Source of the DNA: Lomentospora prolificans
Lineage: Eukaryota > Ascomycota > Sordariomycetes > Microascales > Microascaceae
Reading direction: 5' to 3'
Length of the DNA stretch: 64,000 bases
Assembly (NCBI GenBank): GCA_029532625.1
Contig: JARFXM010000003.1
Span: forward strand, 1-64,000
Both the position numbers and the translations under genes were made by a program. Below are positions 31,735 to 43,116 of this stretch, in pieces (within the stretch, counting starts at the first letter, position 1; every line of letters starts with the position of its first letter). The notes under the pieces were generated by a model. That model was not told where the DNA came from and made no database searches. It worked only from the letters and a program-made list of their open reading frames with translations.

Positions 31735-32799
31735 TTAGGCACAGCTAATTCCAGAATCGGAGTTGATCATTCCCATGTACACGAACGACTCGTAGCTCCA
31801 GTAATCACCTTGAACGCCTTCTCCATCAACCGAAACATTTCCGGAAAAGCGGAAGGTCCAGTAGGCGCTTCCTTGGGCATACTTCTCCCAGGCTTTGATG
31901 CCAGTGTTGAGGTTCGTAGCTCGAGACGCAAAAGTGTTATTGCTCGCTGCCTGGATAGACCACTCGCCCACGAAAACGGGGAATTTTCCGTCGCCGGTTG
32001 AGCCAAAGGCATCGATACATATCCACTCCGGAATGTTGGCGGAAGTAGCCGGTCGTCCAGCGAAGTAGTAGTGATGCATGTCGAAGACGATGTTGGCGCC
32101 AGCGTCAAAGTGAGGAGCCCAGTACTCCTCGCCCTTGAAACTCCCCTGAAGCATGACGGGAATCTTCGCATTGACTTTCTTGACTCGCGCAAGGACTTCT
32201 TCAAAGTAAACAAGGACCCATGCGGCACCGGCGTCGGTCAAAGCCTCGGGGGTTCCGAATTTTGACATGTCACGGTTGTCAACAGGCTCGTTGATAGGTG
32301 CGAGGGTGAATGCCTGAGGATAGTTGGAGCTCTGGATGAAGGAAATGGCAGCATCCACAGCCTTATATGAGTATTCAAGCGCGGTCTGATTCTGGAACCA
32401 GTCATACCCTCCCTCACGGCCACCCAGACCCATGCCGTTGAGACCTCCAGGAAGAGAGTGGATGTCTACAATGACATGCATACCATACTTCGCAATCGCG
32501 TAGTTGGTAATGGCCCGCAAGTACTCGACCTGGCGGCCGGTATGGAGCGCAGAGCCAGGGACTTTGACCCAGGCATTGTAGCCTGTTGGGATGCGAAGCA
32601 AGTTGATGCCTGCGGCTGCGAGAGTGTCGATGTCCGATGTTTGGATACATGTGGCGTATCGTTGCTCAAGGACAGGACCACAGCGGGGCCCCAGCTTGAC
32701 GCAGAGATCCCATTCATCCAGGGCATCTCCGCCATATTGGACCCAGAATTTCGGATCAATTACTGCTTCTTGATGAAGCCATCCCCCAAGATTGACGCC
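31735..32799 (-). CDS. GH5 exo-1,3-beta-glucanase-like enzyme; first exon uncertain
   Basis: The main exon starts after acceptor GGGCTAAG and reads GVNLGGWLHQEAVIDPKFW, the opening of the fungal GH5 exo-1,3-glucanase domain, and runs 354 residues to the stop. Catalytic landmarks are intact: GINLLRIPTGYNAWVKV, VDIHSLPGGLNGM, the acid/base Glu in LAPINEPVDN, the HHYY segment, and the nucleophile Glu in VFVGEWSIQ. The long frame upstream (to 32832) has no ATG. A tentative first exon is 33004-32963 (14 codons, GTATTC donor, 163-base intron, phase 0), but it encodes no signal peptide. A hydrophobic LTSCLVVGFVTGL stretch lies just upstream in another frame, so a frameshift between signal and mature protein is also possible. 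The enzyme class acts on beta-glucans of walls or plant debris. Confidence 0.78.
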   Translation of the reverse strand, partial: GVNLGGWLHQEAVIDPKFWVQYGGDALDEWDLCVKLGPRCGPVLEQRYATCIQTSDIDTLAAAGINLLRIPTGYNAWVKVPGSALHTGRQVEYLRAITNYAIAKYGMHVIVDIHSLPGGLNGMGLGGREGGYDWFQNQTALEYSYKAVDAAISFIQSSNYPQAFTLAPINEPVDNRDMSKFGTPEALTDAGAAWVLVYFEEVLARVKKVNAKIPVMLQGSFKGEEYWAPHFDAGANIVFDMHHYYFAGRPATSANIPEWICIDAFGSTGDGKFPVFVGEWSIQAASNNTFASRATNLNTGIKAWEKYAQGSAYWTFRFSGNVSVDGEGVQGDYWSYESFVYMGMINSDSGISCA

Positions 32800-33004
32800 C
32801 TTAGCCCCGTGACAAACCCAACAACCAAACAACTGGTTAGGTAGGAATGCTCAAGGGTTATTGCGTACAAAGGATTCAACGCATTAATATACATCGACGG
32901 GAATTAAGCAGAGGCGCTCATCCCTGCGAATCTTTTAAATTTATTATCGTGCCTCGGAATACCTTGCAACGCGACGACATCAGCCTATCACTGGAAAGTA
33001 ACAT

Positions 33005-34617
33005 GAAAGACACCCTGAAACTGCATTCATAGGAAAGCACAACACAACCCTCCACCTCGGCGGAGCATTACTCCAAAATCCGACAGTCCAAGAAGGTGGC
33101 GCAAGTCCCTAAGCCTCAACCTACCGCTATTGGTGCGGCGCGTCCCGAATGGTGGTCTCCGCAATATCCCGACGTCATTGCGCAGGCGTTGCTCCAACCT
33201 AATGCAACTGGCCGTTTTCCGCTATTGACTAGTTTTGATATCGCTACCGTATCGCGATCACTATGGATTTAGCGGCACCTCCGGCCAGGTTTCGCGTGCG
33301 TCCGGTTCCGGATTGGCCGTCATCGCCCCACAAGGAATCCGGGAGGAGGTTGCCGGAGTTGGGCGGGGCAACACTGAGACGGGGCCGAGTGCTCCCACTT
33401 TAAGCCAGTGGAGGATCTGCGCCAGTACCTTTATCAGCGACGATGTCCAGTTCGAAAGAAATGTTTAGAAGCGGACGGCAGAGCTGTCTGAAGGGTCTGA
33501 GAGATGCATGCCTAAGAGACCTGGAAAATGGGACGCTAGCGTCATACTATACTTTCGCTCCAGCAGTGTGTTGGCAGCCCGTGATACCAGAGTCTTGTGG
33601 TGACCGAATTAAGCTTGTAGACTCGCGACGTGAGTTTTGCAATATTATCCTTTACGAGTTGCATTCTGCGGGTTTGATTTGCTAACCCAAGAATCAGCCC
33701 TGAATTTGACGTCCCTGTCTGGAGAATATCATGTCATTGGGGCGCTGGAGGGCGTTGGGGAGGGAGAAATTGGAGCCGGGCTCGAAGAGTACGACTCTTT
33801 GGTCAATAAGGTATTCCCGTCATCCTTTCATGAGGTTTCGAATCTCACGGCGGAGAGATACCATCAAATGTTCTGGCAAAACAGCCAGCCATAGAGGCGA
33901 TTTTCAAGGGCGGTAGATTTCCAGGAAAACAGTAGGGTCCTTCGAATGCCGGGAAATCATCAGATGTTTTTGTTGTTTTTAGCATTGTTAGCTCCGGCTT
34001 TTCTTTTGTAGTTGGTAATTTGACGTTTCGGAACTTGATGGGCGTCTTCGCAAGATATTGCAAGCCGTGCAGCACACTGTTTCAGCATTGAAGCATATTT
34101 GAAGGATATACCAGGTTGCGCCTTGTTCCTAAGAACCTAGACCTTTCCACGCTGTCTCCATTTGAAAATCCTTACAGGCCCAGGAGGTCGTCATCAAGGA
34201 ACCAAAAGTAGGCTTGGCTCAAACCTCATTCCGTCGGAGCGGACGGGATTGCATGAAATCCCGCTCGTATCGCGGACAATGCCTCTCATTCCCCAAACGA
34301 GGTCAACGGAGGATTCCTGGCGAGACACACTCGAACCTGCTACCTCGTGACCTTGGTTCGCGAGCTCGGCTTCGCATAAAAGCTATGGACTCGCCTCAGC
34401 AAAGCTACCGCTGTTTTGCTGCCGGTAACTGTCAGTGCAATTATTCTACCAGCGATAACGCCTGTTATATTACCAAACTGTCTTGGTGGCACCTCTCTAC
34501 GTCGTAGCTGCCACCACATCGTTGGCTGAACGACCAACCGCAACCATTATCAGCTATGGCATTGTAGTGGGGACGACAATGTCGGTCCCATCATCGTGCA
34601 AATATAAATATTAGGTT
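33005..34617. other. 1.6 kb without a supported gene
   Basis: Overlapping short plus-strand frames at 33440-33900 look like broken coding sequence (several frames alternate without stops for 100-200 bases), but no family was recognised. The region just before 34618 leads into the esterase pseudogene. Confidence 0.4.
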
Positions 34618-35615
34618 AACAAACTCGTTGGCGTGCCATTTGGCCAAATTCCCCGTCACTTTTCGCCGGCCACTCCCATTGATCCTTTCGAATCTCCGTA
34701 CGACGCAGTACAAATCTGCTTGTATCCAAGTTTTCAGCCACACGGCGAAGCACGCGAGAAATCGACCAAACAGTATGATACATCTCCGCACCAGCAGGCG
34801 AGGATGATGACTGCTTCAACCTTAGCGTCTACGCTCCGTCTATTGGAAGCAGAAAAGCAGTCCTTTTCAGGATATTTTGCGGCGGGTTCATTTAGCGAGC
34901 TGGATCTATATTTATGCCTCCGTACGACGGCTCAAGCCTTGCTGCCAGTGAGGACGTTGTGGTCGTCACCAGAAATCATTGAACAATCATCTTGGGCTTA
35001 TTATCTTCCTGGAGAACAAAACATTGGGTATGCACATATCGCTAATGCTTATTTTTTTTTTTGTGTCAGGGGAAGCTGATTACCTCCGAGCATAAATTCC
35101 TAGACCAACGGCTCGCTTTGGGTTGGGTGAGACGAAACATCGCTGCCTTTGAGAAATATTATCCCGAAAAGGTGACCATCTTTGGACAAAATGCAGGCGA
35201 GCTCAGCGAAGACGCGCTGATTACGTCTCCTCCCAATCCACTCACATTCCGGGCCGCCACTCTACAGTCAACTCAGAGTTCCGTAACCTTGAGTGCAGCC
35301 AATTCGACACAGTCGTGGGAGTTATTACTTACTTTGGAGGTTTGCTGTAGCGGACCAGGCGGTGTTCTTGAGTGCACGTGAATGTTCCTGCCCTCAAATT
35401 GAAAGAGGTCCAGGAACATTTGGGGTTTATGTTTGGACAGCAAAAAGATGCCAGCCATTACGCTCACGGACAATCCCCGACAAGCTCGTGCTGAATCCAA
35501 GAAAGAACCTTCGCTCGTCGCTCGGGTTCCGATACTAGCCGGCCACAACGCGGGAGAAGGATGCCTTGAGTTGATCAAAGGTTTCGATGCAGCCACGGCA
35601 CTCTTAGTAACATAA
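34618..35615 (+). pseudogene. Type-B carboxylesterase pseudogene
   Basis: Esterase pieces appear in order but in shifting frames. They are LVGVPFGQIPRHFSPATPID with SPYDAVQIC, then EDDDCFNLSVYAPS, then VLFRIFCGGF where family members have an H-G-G-G-F oxyanion loop, then YDGSSLAASEDVVVVT, then LDQRLALGWVRRNIAAF, then KVTIFGQNAGE, then ARVPILAGHNAGEG. The nucleophile elbow G-x-S-x-G has Asn in place of Ser, the oxyanion His is gone, a stop interrupts after CGGFI and at least two frameshifts are needed. The C-terminal third with the catalytic His is missing. It is dead, and unlike the intact esterase at 49.9-51.8 kb it is on the plus strand and lacks a signal peptide exon. Confidence 0.85.
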
Positions 35616-35933
35616 TATTATGTAGTGTAACCTTCCTTCTGACTCCAACTAATAAGTTGGCGTGTTTACTTTCGGAGTAATCGTGCATCTTAGAGGTTCC
35701 TAATAGAGTAGGGACTGGGGGAAGCGAACACACCAGGGCCACGATAGTCATATCAATGATTAACTCTCCTCAAATGCTTTTATATTCTACACCTAGATAC
35801 AGACGTTTTCTCGCTTCTCGCACGCACCTTCCCCAGACAACATTTCACGACTACTTCCCTCATAAACTCGCAAATTACCATGGCCATTTCCATGTCGTTT
35901 CTAACGGATATCAATTGCACTCCCGATGGAGTA
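35616..35933. other. 318-base interval; no gene seen
   Basis: It contains the 3' flank of the minus-strand Gfa gene and the far end of the esterase pseudogene. Nothing specific was seen. Confidence 0.4.
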
Positions 35934-36509
35934 TTAAAGTACAGCGGGTAGAAGCCCGGCTTTCTGGGCGTTCCAGGTGGCGATGGCGTCCATCAGCGGA
36001 GGAGACAGGCTGTCATAGGTCTTGAGGCCAACAGACTCGAGCCTGGCGCGGACTTCATCGATACCCTTGGGGTGAAAGCCTTGCTCAATGATTGAGGAGA
36101 CGAAGGCGGCGAATTGGGGCTCTTGCCATCCCTTCTCATCGGAGAGTTCGACATGGACGAAATCTAAACCCTTGAAGGGGTGCTCCTTCTCGATACGTCC
36201 GAACAGGTGGACACCACACTCCTTGCACGCGTTTCGGAGGATCGCGGCGCTAGAGTCGATGACGTGAAGCTTGTTCTCGTTAGCCGTCACCTGGAGATTA
36301 TCCCGAGGAATGACTGCGATCACGGAGAAGAGGCTGCCCTTGGGCTTCCAGCACTTGGAGCAACCGCAAGCATGGTTGTGAAGGACATTGCCCTTGAGTG
36401 AGACCTCCACAGGGTTGCTCGTGCAATGGCATCGGATGGTTCCGCCCTGGAAGCTGTCGCTACCCTTAGAGAGACCGTTGTCGATTAGGGGGTGCAATGA
36501 AGGCGCCAT
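35934..36509 (-). CDS. Glutathione-dependent formaldehyde-activating enzyme (GFA/CENP-V family)
   Basis: The single exon from ATG 36509 encodes 191 residues, the usual length of fungal Gfa proteins. Zinc-site motifs are complete: C-x-C at residues 27-29 (RCHC), C-x-C-x2-C at 48-53 (CGCSKC), and the later C-x-x-C in NACKECGVHLFGRIE. The family condenses formaldehyde with glutathione to S-hydroxymethylglutathione, the substrate of the class III alcohol dehydrogenase; a number of family members have unrelated roles. The C-terminal helix (SPPLMDAIATWNAQKAG) is typical of the long fungal form. It is cytosolic with no targeting signal. Gene calling is confident; formaldehyde activity is the family default. 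Confidence 0.9.
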   Translation of the reverse strand: MAPSLHPLIDNGLSKGSDSFQGGTIRCHCTSNPVEVSLKGNVLHNHACGCSKCWKPKGSLFSVIAVIPRDNLQVTANENKLHVIDSSAAILRNACKECGVHLFGRIEKEHPFKGLDFVHVELSDEKGWQEPQFAAFVSSIIEQGFHPKGIDEVRARLESVGLKTYDSLSPPLMDAIATWNAQKAGLLPAVL

Positions 36510-38332
36510 TGTGTAATTAATGCTATCGGAAAGAGAGGGTATGGCTTCAAGTGATTATGGAAGGAGGCGAGGAGGACAGGATTTAGAGCGAGATGAAAGA
36601 TGAAAGAGGAATCAGATCTATTCCATATAATACCCGCTGCCTACTCGCGAGCGTAACCATTGTTCTTATACTCAAGAACAACACTGGGCTCCAAAATGAT
36701 ATATACTATTAGTTTACCGGGGTGGTGGTCTGCCGAAACATCCTCTGCTCATATCCCTGGCCTCAGCTGTTTAGCGTCGACACTAACGAGTTGGGAAAAC
36801 CAATCACGACCCGGCAACCATCAGACACGAGCATAGGTGTCGACTGCCGCGCTGTCGTGATCGTAGAGATAAGGTCAATACCGATAATGCCCGTATTTCC
36901 GATGACGCCTTCGCTAGGGGAAAAGCCCAATTGGACGCATTAAGGGGATAATCCGAGATCACAACATAAGCAGCCGTTGTTAGTAGTGACGTTCAGGGAC
37001 AATATGCAACTTCCCGAGAGGGGTTTCGGCCCCACTAACAACATCCCGATCCTACAGTGCACCAGACCGACTATCAAACTCCGACGCGGCAGTTGTAGTT
37101 GGGTTTAGTAAGCGACATTTGAGCCCTGAGATTAGTATAAAGAGCTCTTTGCATCTATCTATGGGTGTCTTTGTAGGGGAACTTCCGTGTCGAATGCTGT
37201 ACGCTGTATTTCTTCTTGGCAGCGTGGGACTCATGCTCTTGCTTGCTTGCTTGCTGTTCCGTACATTACAAGCGGAGCGCGGTGCCTATCCTAAGCAACT
37301 CATTGCTGCTGTTTATTTGTTGGGTTTCGTCAGTCACGATTCACTCTTCGATTGCAAGTTGTTATTTAGGTACAAACCCGAGGACCCCACAAAGTTTAGG
37401 AAACGTAGGGTATAATACTGTTTCCACTATAGAGTCTCTCGGGGTATCTAAATTCATTGTCTCAATGGCATTGATTCCTTGGGGGTTGAATTGATATAGG
37501 CTATTAAGTTCCTCTATGTCGCCCACTGTTGTGCTTCGAAGACATTGTGCGGTATGGGATTCACTAAACTTGCACAATTATATGCAGGGATGAGCCACAG
37601 TCGCATGGACTTGACGCCACATCGCTGCTCTGGCACTTGTTCTTTATCAAGAAGATGCTTGGCGGACCGCTACCGGTTGGCGACTCGCCCCTGGTGGTTC
37701 TTGATTACCAATCGATCCCCCCACGTCGTGTCTTTAACGGCGGAAAAGAGCCTCCAAATCCAGCACTAACCAGGCACGGCCGAGTGGGAAAAAGGTTCTG
37801 CGGTAATTCGGTCGCTGCCAGCCGTCAGGTCCCTGGATGGAGAGCGCATGCCCACGTTCTTCGGCGATTGGTCTTTTAATCCGTCTGAATCTGCCCCGGC
37901 AAGCTGGGTGTCCGCTGGCCGCTTCCATATGATCACAACGATGTTTGCCGAAACGAAGGCAGTAAATGAGGCTTATCAGAGCTTGGACTGATTTGCGGTG
38001 CTTGCCTTCCCAGGCCCATACCTTATCAAGGCGGTGGAGACTCAACAGCGGTTGCTTGTCTCGCAAAATTCTCCGATGGCCTGCAAAGTTTTCACGATGG
38101 CATCAAACCGAGTGGGTAAGGCGGGCGGGTCCAAGACCCTAGTTTTTCTTAGGGCTTAATCAGACTTATATCGCGATCCAATGGAAAGACTTTAAACCTT
38201 TGGCTTGGCATCCATGAAATCTATTCCGTCCCTGGCTTCCCATACATCTTGTGGCCCCCCGATGTTCCTCCCAACTTTGACCCTCCCTTCTCCGTAACCC
38301 CCAGGATTTAGCGCCTTCTAGAAGAAAGCAAG
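36510..38332. other. 1.8 kb divergent intergenic region; no gene seen
   Basis: It separates the Gfa gene (leftward) from the methyltransferase gene (rightward). Short frames at 37119-37880 have no family resemblance. TATAATACC near 36626 and GTATAAAG-like sequence near 37135 could be core promoter elements. Confidence 0.4.
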
Positions 38333-39547
38333 ATGAAACCCGCAAAAACCCTCCTACCCCCTTCCAGCAGCCTGCCTCCGCTTCGTGCGGTAGGAGGACT
38401 TACTGAAAAGCAAATCCTGGTAGCGCTAGATAATCTATCCGCCATTTACTGTCCCCTTCCAGTCCCTGTCTCCCTTAACCTGGGGTCGTTCCCACGCATC
38501 ATCTCTGGGAGCTCTTCACCACCCACCGATTCAGGTTATGCATCCGAAATAGATACCTCCAAGACTTGCGCTAGCAAGGAGGAAACGCTAACACGATTGC
38601 GAGCTGATGCGTTTGAGCGCGACTTCGCTGAGCGCTGGTTGTCTGGGTTTATAGGTCGCGCAGACACACTCCTTTGCGATTTTGCAGAGGATGCGCGCCA
38701 ATACGTAATTGACCAAGCGGCATGCATCCTTGAAGCGCTGTTCGCCACAAGCGCGTCTGACGACCAGTTAGACGGCGGCCTAGATGACGATTTCGTTCAT
38801 GAGTTCAGTTTTCACCTGGCCCTACCCGATCGAGAACCGACAGCCGAACCCATCAATATCAAACTTCGGGATAGGTTAGCTGGGAGGAACAATGACGACC
38901 ACGAAGATGTCGGTTTGCAGGTCTGGGGAGCGTCCATTATACTTTCGAGGTTGTTATGCGCGTCACCCTCTGCATTCGACCTTACAGAGGATTATTTGGG
39001 TCCCTCTCCGCGTATCATCGAGTTAGGAGCGGGCACTGGACTCGCTAGTCTTGTTCTAAGCTCTATCCTTCCTCGCCTTGGCTTCTTATACCCCCGAGTT
39101 ATTTCCACGGATTATCATCCTCAAGTTCTCGAGAACCTGCACTCCAACGTGGATCTTAACGGACTTGCCACAGAGACAGCTCTTCTCGATTGGGCCAACC
39201 CGGCATTTGAGGCCCCTCTCGACAAGCCTGCCGACATGTTAATCGCCGCCGATGTCGTTTATGGCCCCGAACACGCGAGTCTGCTTCGTAACTGTGCCTC
39301 GCGTTTCCTCGCGCCACATGGTGTATTTTGGCTCCTCATCTCCGTTCGAGAAAACGGAAAATTCAACGGCATTAGTTCCACTGTCAAGGCGGCTTTCAGC
39401 TCAGATGAAAGCCCTGCCAGCCAAGAGGGTCGGGTGTTGAGAATTTTGCATTCACAGGAACTAGAGAAGCGCAAGGGAATAGGGCGCGAGGACGAGAGCG
39501 GATACCTGCTATTTCGGATTGGTTGGGTGGAGAAAACGCAAATATGA
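38333..39547 (+). CDS. METTL21/Methyltransf_16-type protein methyltransferase
   Basis: An intronless frame from ATG 38333 encodes 404 residues. The class I SAM fold of the family is easily read: VGLQVWGASIILSRLLC at 193-209 (the family's substrate-side helix), RIIELGAGTGLASLVLS at 227-243 (SAM motif I), STDYHPQVLENLHSNVDLN (motif II acidic residue), DWANP, and ADMLIAADVVYGPEHA (motif post-II). These enzymes methylate lysines of translation factors and chaperones; the best-known fungal relatives are the Efm group and S. pombe Rrg1. The N-terminal 190 residues are fungus-specific and Ser-rich. The exact substrate cannot be read. The gene converges with the NmrA-like gene, 28 bases between stops. 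Confidence 0.88.
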   Translation: MKPAKTLLPPSSSLPPLRAVGGLTEKQILVALDNLSAIYCPLPVPVSLNLGSFPRIISGSSSPPTDSGYASEIDTSKTCASKEETLTRLRADAFERDFAERWLSGFIGRADTLLCDFAEDARQYVIDQAACILEALFATSASDDQLDGGLDDDFVHEFSFHLALPDREPTAEPINIKLRDRLAGRNNDDHEDVGLQVWGASIILSRLLCASPSAFDLTEDYLGPSPRIIELGAGTGLASLVLSSILPRLGFLYPRVISTDYHPQVLENLHSNVDLNGLATETALLDWANPAFEAPLDKPADMLIAADVVYGPEHASLLRNCASRFLAPHGVFWLLISVRENGKFNGISSTVKAAFSSDESPASQEGRVLRILHSQELEKRKGIGREDESGYLLFRIGWVEKTQI

Positions 39548-39575
39548 AACAGTCAACTGTCTTCTTTGTGCCACT

Positions 39576-40611
39576 TCAATCGCGGGCTTGACCGATTAAG
39601 TCTTTGATAGTCTTGTCAAAATCTTCAGGGGTTCTCCCCAGTATCTCTGCAAGTGTTGGGGTTACGATTGCAGTTTCCCCGGCGCGGATCGCCTCCCACG
39701 CTGTTGCCCATGATTTGGCCATCTCCATCGACCCGAATCGACCCTCTACCTGAGGCTGCGCCGCGTATTCATCCACGGTTACTTCTCGAATCCGGACCTC
39801 TTTGCCGATGGTCTCACCCAAACATTTGACGGTGTCTGCCAAAGACCAGGGCTTGTTTCCTGTCAACAGAAGTTTGGAGTTTGTGTACTTGAAACCATCT
39901 GGTTGAGCTGCGTAATCTTGTATGAGCATCGAGGTTGCCTCTCCCAATTCGTCACGCTTCACCCATGATACTCCCGGTCCAGAACCGCTATGGGGGATGA
40001 GAATCTCGTCTACGGGGTTTTCCGGGTCGAAGAATGCAGTATAGATGGGGAATGATTCGGAGTACAACCCTTCTCTGATTGACGTGTACGTGACGTCCTG
40101 ACGAGAGCTGGCGACGCTAGCTAAGTGCTTCTCGGAGTCGAGATGAGCCTGCATCACAACAGCAAGGGATTGGTCGGAGAGATTCCCGGCGAAACCCAGC
40201 GAACTGTAAAAAATGTGCTTTACTCCCGCGCGCACGGCGGCATCGATTGCGGGCAATTGGACCTTGCGTTTCCATCAGATTTCCATCACCACTACGAAAA
40301 CTGCAAGAACGTTTAGGCTTTGGAAAGGAGGCAAGCAACAAACCTACCTTGACACGATAGTCATGCACATGACTTGGATATGAGATGAGAAACAAAACTT
40401 CGATGCCGGTAAACGCAATCTCAAGCTCTTTCGGGTCTGATTCGTACGAAGCCTTGCGAAGACGCACACCGTTCTTAGTGTAGGTATCCGGGACCTTCTC
40501 CGGGTAGCGGCTGATCAGTGTGACATTGTCGTTGGGTACGCTCTTGAGAAGATGGGTGTATGTGCTCGTCCCCAAGCCACCAGAGGCAGGGAATATACCG
40601 ATTGAGCGCAT
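39576..40611 (-). CDS. NmrA-like NAD(P)-binding protein
   Basis: Exons 40611-40348 and 40262-39576 join across an 85-base intron (AAG|GTAGGT...CGCAAG|GTC, phase 0) giving 316 residues and restoring DYRVKVQLPAIDAAVRAGV. The N-terminus carries the Rossmann glycine turn in the form PASGGLGTSTYTHLLK, followed by VTLISRYPEK (adenine-side basic residues favouring NADP) and GIEVLFLISYPS. KHIFYSSLGFAG is the family's active-site strand, where a Tyr-x3-Lys of short-chain dehydrogenases is absent. Members are redox-sensing regulators or isoflavone-reductase-like enzymes. No partner is evident; the next gene on the same strand is an O-methyltransferase. Confidence 0.88.
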
Positions 40612-41611
40612 GTTGGATCCGATGTGGGCTGGCTGTGAGTAAAGAGGAGTTGAACCCTTGATGGGAATTGTTGAAATGCGGAGGCCGCTTCTCTGGTCGG
40701 TGGGGAAAAACTCGCTGTGTCAGCTGACAAATCTGCGTGATCCCCCAGTGGATACAAATAGGTTTGAATACTAGTTACTCTAATATGAATCTATCTTGTC
40801 CTCGTTACATAATCTGTCTTGTCCTCATTACATTACAAGTATTTGAGAAGACGGGCGTCCGTGGCGGATATTATAGGATATGAAAGCAATTAAAGAGTAG
40901 ATGAGTGGGATACCCTCAGGCCAAGACTTGGATCTGAGGATCATTGGCGATGTTCGCATAAATACCGGCCATTTCGTCAAGGCGATCCCAGCAAATCCTG
41001 ATAAGAGACGGAAGAGCACCACTGTTAACACTTGCGTTACGGAAGTCACAGCTTTGGAGTTACTCGAGGCATGGGGACAGGCAACTAGCAACCGTGTTGC
41101 ATTTGTACAGACGGATGTGGAAACATTCAACGACTGTGGCCGAGGTGGGCGGAGTTGATGGAGGGGCGGGGGGCGGCAGGAGTTGCGAGGACAGGTCTGT
41201 TAGTTGTTCACTCGAGTTGGCATACAACAGCTGCACCGAAGGGAGTTGAAATATTATTGCGTCGGTTTCACTCTATATTGAATAGGGTATCTCGTCAGAG
41301 TAGTAATAGTTCAATTGAACTTCAGAATAAGGTCGCTGAGTTGCAGCATATCAACCACATCCACAAACGTATTAGAATTTCAAAAGTGATAGAATTTGGG
41401 GTTATATTTAGACAATGCCGGCGACAGAATCACCAGTAATGCTCTGTTCCGGCAGGCCCCCATTTGAGTACTACATAGAGTCAAGAAACCACTACCCATA
41501 AATGTAAATGGATTGGGAAAAGATCGACTCTTCTGATGTTTTACTTTTTTGTTTCCTTTTTTTTGTTCCCTGGACGTTACAGTCTTCTTTTCTAAGCCCC
41601 ACGCGGAATTG
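40612..41611. other. 1 kb between two minus-strand genes; no gene seen
   Basis: This interval holds the promoter of the NmrA-like gene and the 3' flank of the O-methyltransferase. No convincing frame occurs; TTTTTTGTTTCCTTTTTTTTG sits near 41546-41567. Confidence 0.45.
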
Positions 41612-43116
41612 CTATTCCCTCCAGACTACTTCGATGATGACGAAGAAGGAAAGCGGATTCGCCTCAAAACGCACAATGTCGAACCGCTCATCTGCTGCGC
41701 GGAAAATATCCTTCCAAGCACCGGGAGGCCGCTCTTTGGTGCTAAATAGCGCCATCATTCTCAAGTCAGTGGATGTCCCCATCTGTTGGATGGAGCGAGG
41801 CAGCGGTGATGCGCGTGGTGCGGCTTTCTCGCGGGTGTCATTTGAATCATCGTTCCCACCTGTCTCCGCGGTATCCTGCTTGCCAACGTAGTCAATGAAT
41901 AGGATCTTGGCGCCTGGTTTGAGAGCCGGCCGTAGCCCTCGCAAAATCTCTATACACTCTTTGTCCGGCCAGTCATGCAGAATCAACTTGATCATATATA
42001 GGTCAGCCTGTACTGGCTGGGACTGGAAGAAGTCGTGGGCCAGAAAGGTTACGCGGGATCGAAGTTCCTCGGGAATGTTGGATTCGAAAGCGGACTGGAC
42101 TTTGGGCAAATCCTCGACGGTAATCCTAAGGTTAGGGTACTTTTTCGCAAGCACGAAAGAATCATGGCCACCTGATCCACCGAGCTAGATATTAATATCA
42201 CATCAGTAAGCGACAAAAGTCAAAGCTATTAAGAATTCAACTGACATCGACGACCTGTAAGTCACCAGCGGCTTTCCAGTCGTAGCAACTGTCCACGATT
42301 TCCTCTAGCCGGAAAATATCCTTCAGGTACGCCATAAATGTGGTGAAATTCCGAGACCGCCACCCCTTCTTTTCGCCTTCTCCATCGTTCTCAATGTATT
42401 CCCACGAGTTCGCATACTTGCCGTGATGAAAGAGGTTGAAGGCTGTCTGGGTCATGTCATTAGGCAGAGCCTGTTTTCCTTTGCTATACTTCTCCAGGGC
42501 TTGAGGCAAGGCAGTCATCGGAGGACCGGCGTCGCCCAGAACGGTGGAAACGAGAGCGCGCAGACCAGCAGATTTTGCCAAGGCAGCGGAGCGAGAGGAA
42601 TGACGGATAGGGGATCTGGCGTCTCCAGGCCTCACATCGGCGAATATCCTAAGGGTCTTTGCGTGACTGATAACCCGCTCTACAACTTCTGCCGGGAGGG
42701 TTGTATGATTGGAGATCTCGGCATAAGTAGCACTCCCATCGAGGGGCACGGCGGACCAAAAGTCGAAATAGTTAAGAATGTCCAGCGCGGCGACATCTGG
42801 CATGCACTATTAAAAGTTGGCGCAATCTCGCTTTAAAAAGCGTACAGCAGAGAAAGGAGGATCTCACGTTATGAACGTAATTGAAAATGCTTTCGCTTGG
42901 GCCTTGCACAAGATAATATAAATCCATTAGATTATCGAGAAGTTGTTGCCTTGTGACAAAGAGGTCGGCATCAAGACCGTCATATTGGCTAGGGCTATCG
43001 GGTGCGAAGGTGGGCAATGGAATGTTTTTGTCTCCAAGAGCTTGTGTAAAATTCAGGGATAGCTCGACAACTCGAGAGAGGAGGTGATTGAAAGTCGGGT
43101 CCTGCGAAGCAGCCAT
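41612..43116 (-). CDS. SAM-dependent O-methyltransferase (class II, COMT-like)
   Basis: Three exons (43116-42868, 42806-42246, 42184-41612) join in phase 0 across two 61-base introns, giving 460 residues. The dimerisation/winged-helix half contains LDILNYFDFWSAVPLDG and ATYAEISNHTTLPAEVVERVI. Motif I is rebuilt at the second junction (VVDLGGSGGHDS), followed by VEDLP, then LAHDFFQSQPVQADLYMIKLILHDWPDKEC, where His in LHDW is the catalytic base, then ILFIDYV. Fungal members methylate hydroxyls of polyketides and other aromatics and are usually found in biosynthetic clusters, but no synthase is near. The acceptor of intron 1 could also be CATGCCAG, but only TAG|TGC keeps phase. Substrate unknown. 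Confidence 0.88.

Noticed and set aside
36000..43116. Possible secondary-metabolite cluster (O-methyltransferase, NmrA-like, methyltransferase)
   Set aside because: No polyketide synthase, peptide synthetase, terpene cyclase or prenyltransferase is present in the window.
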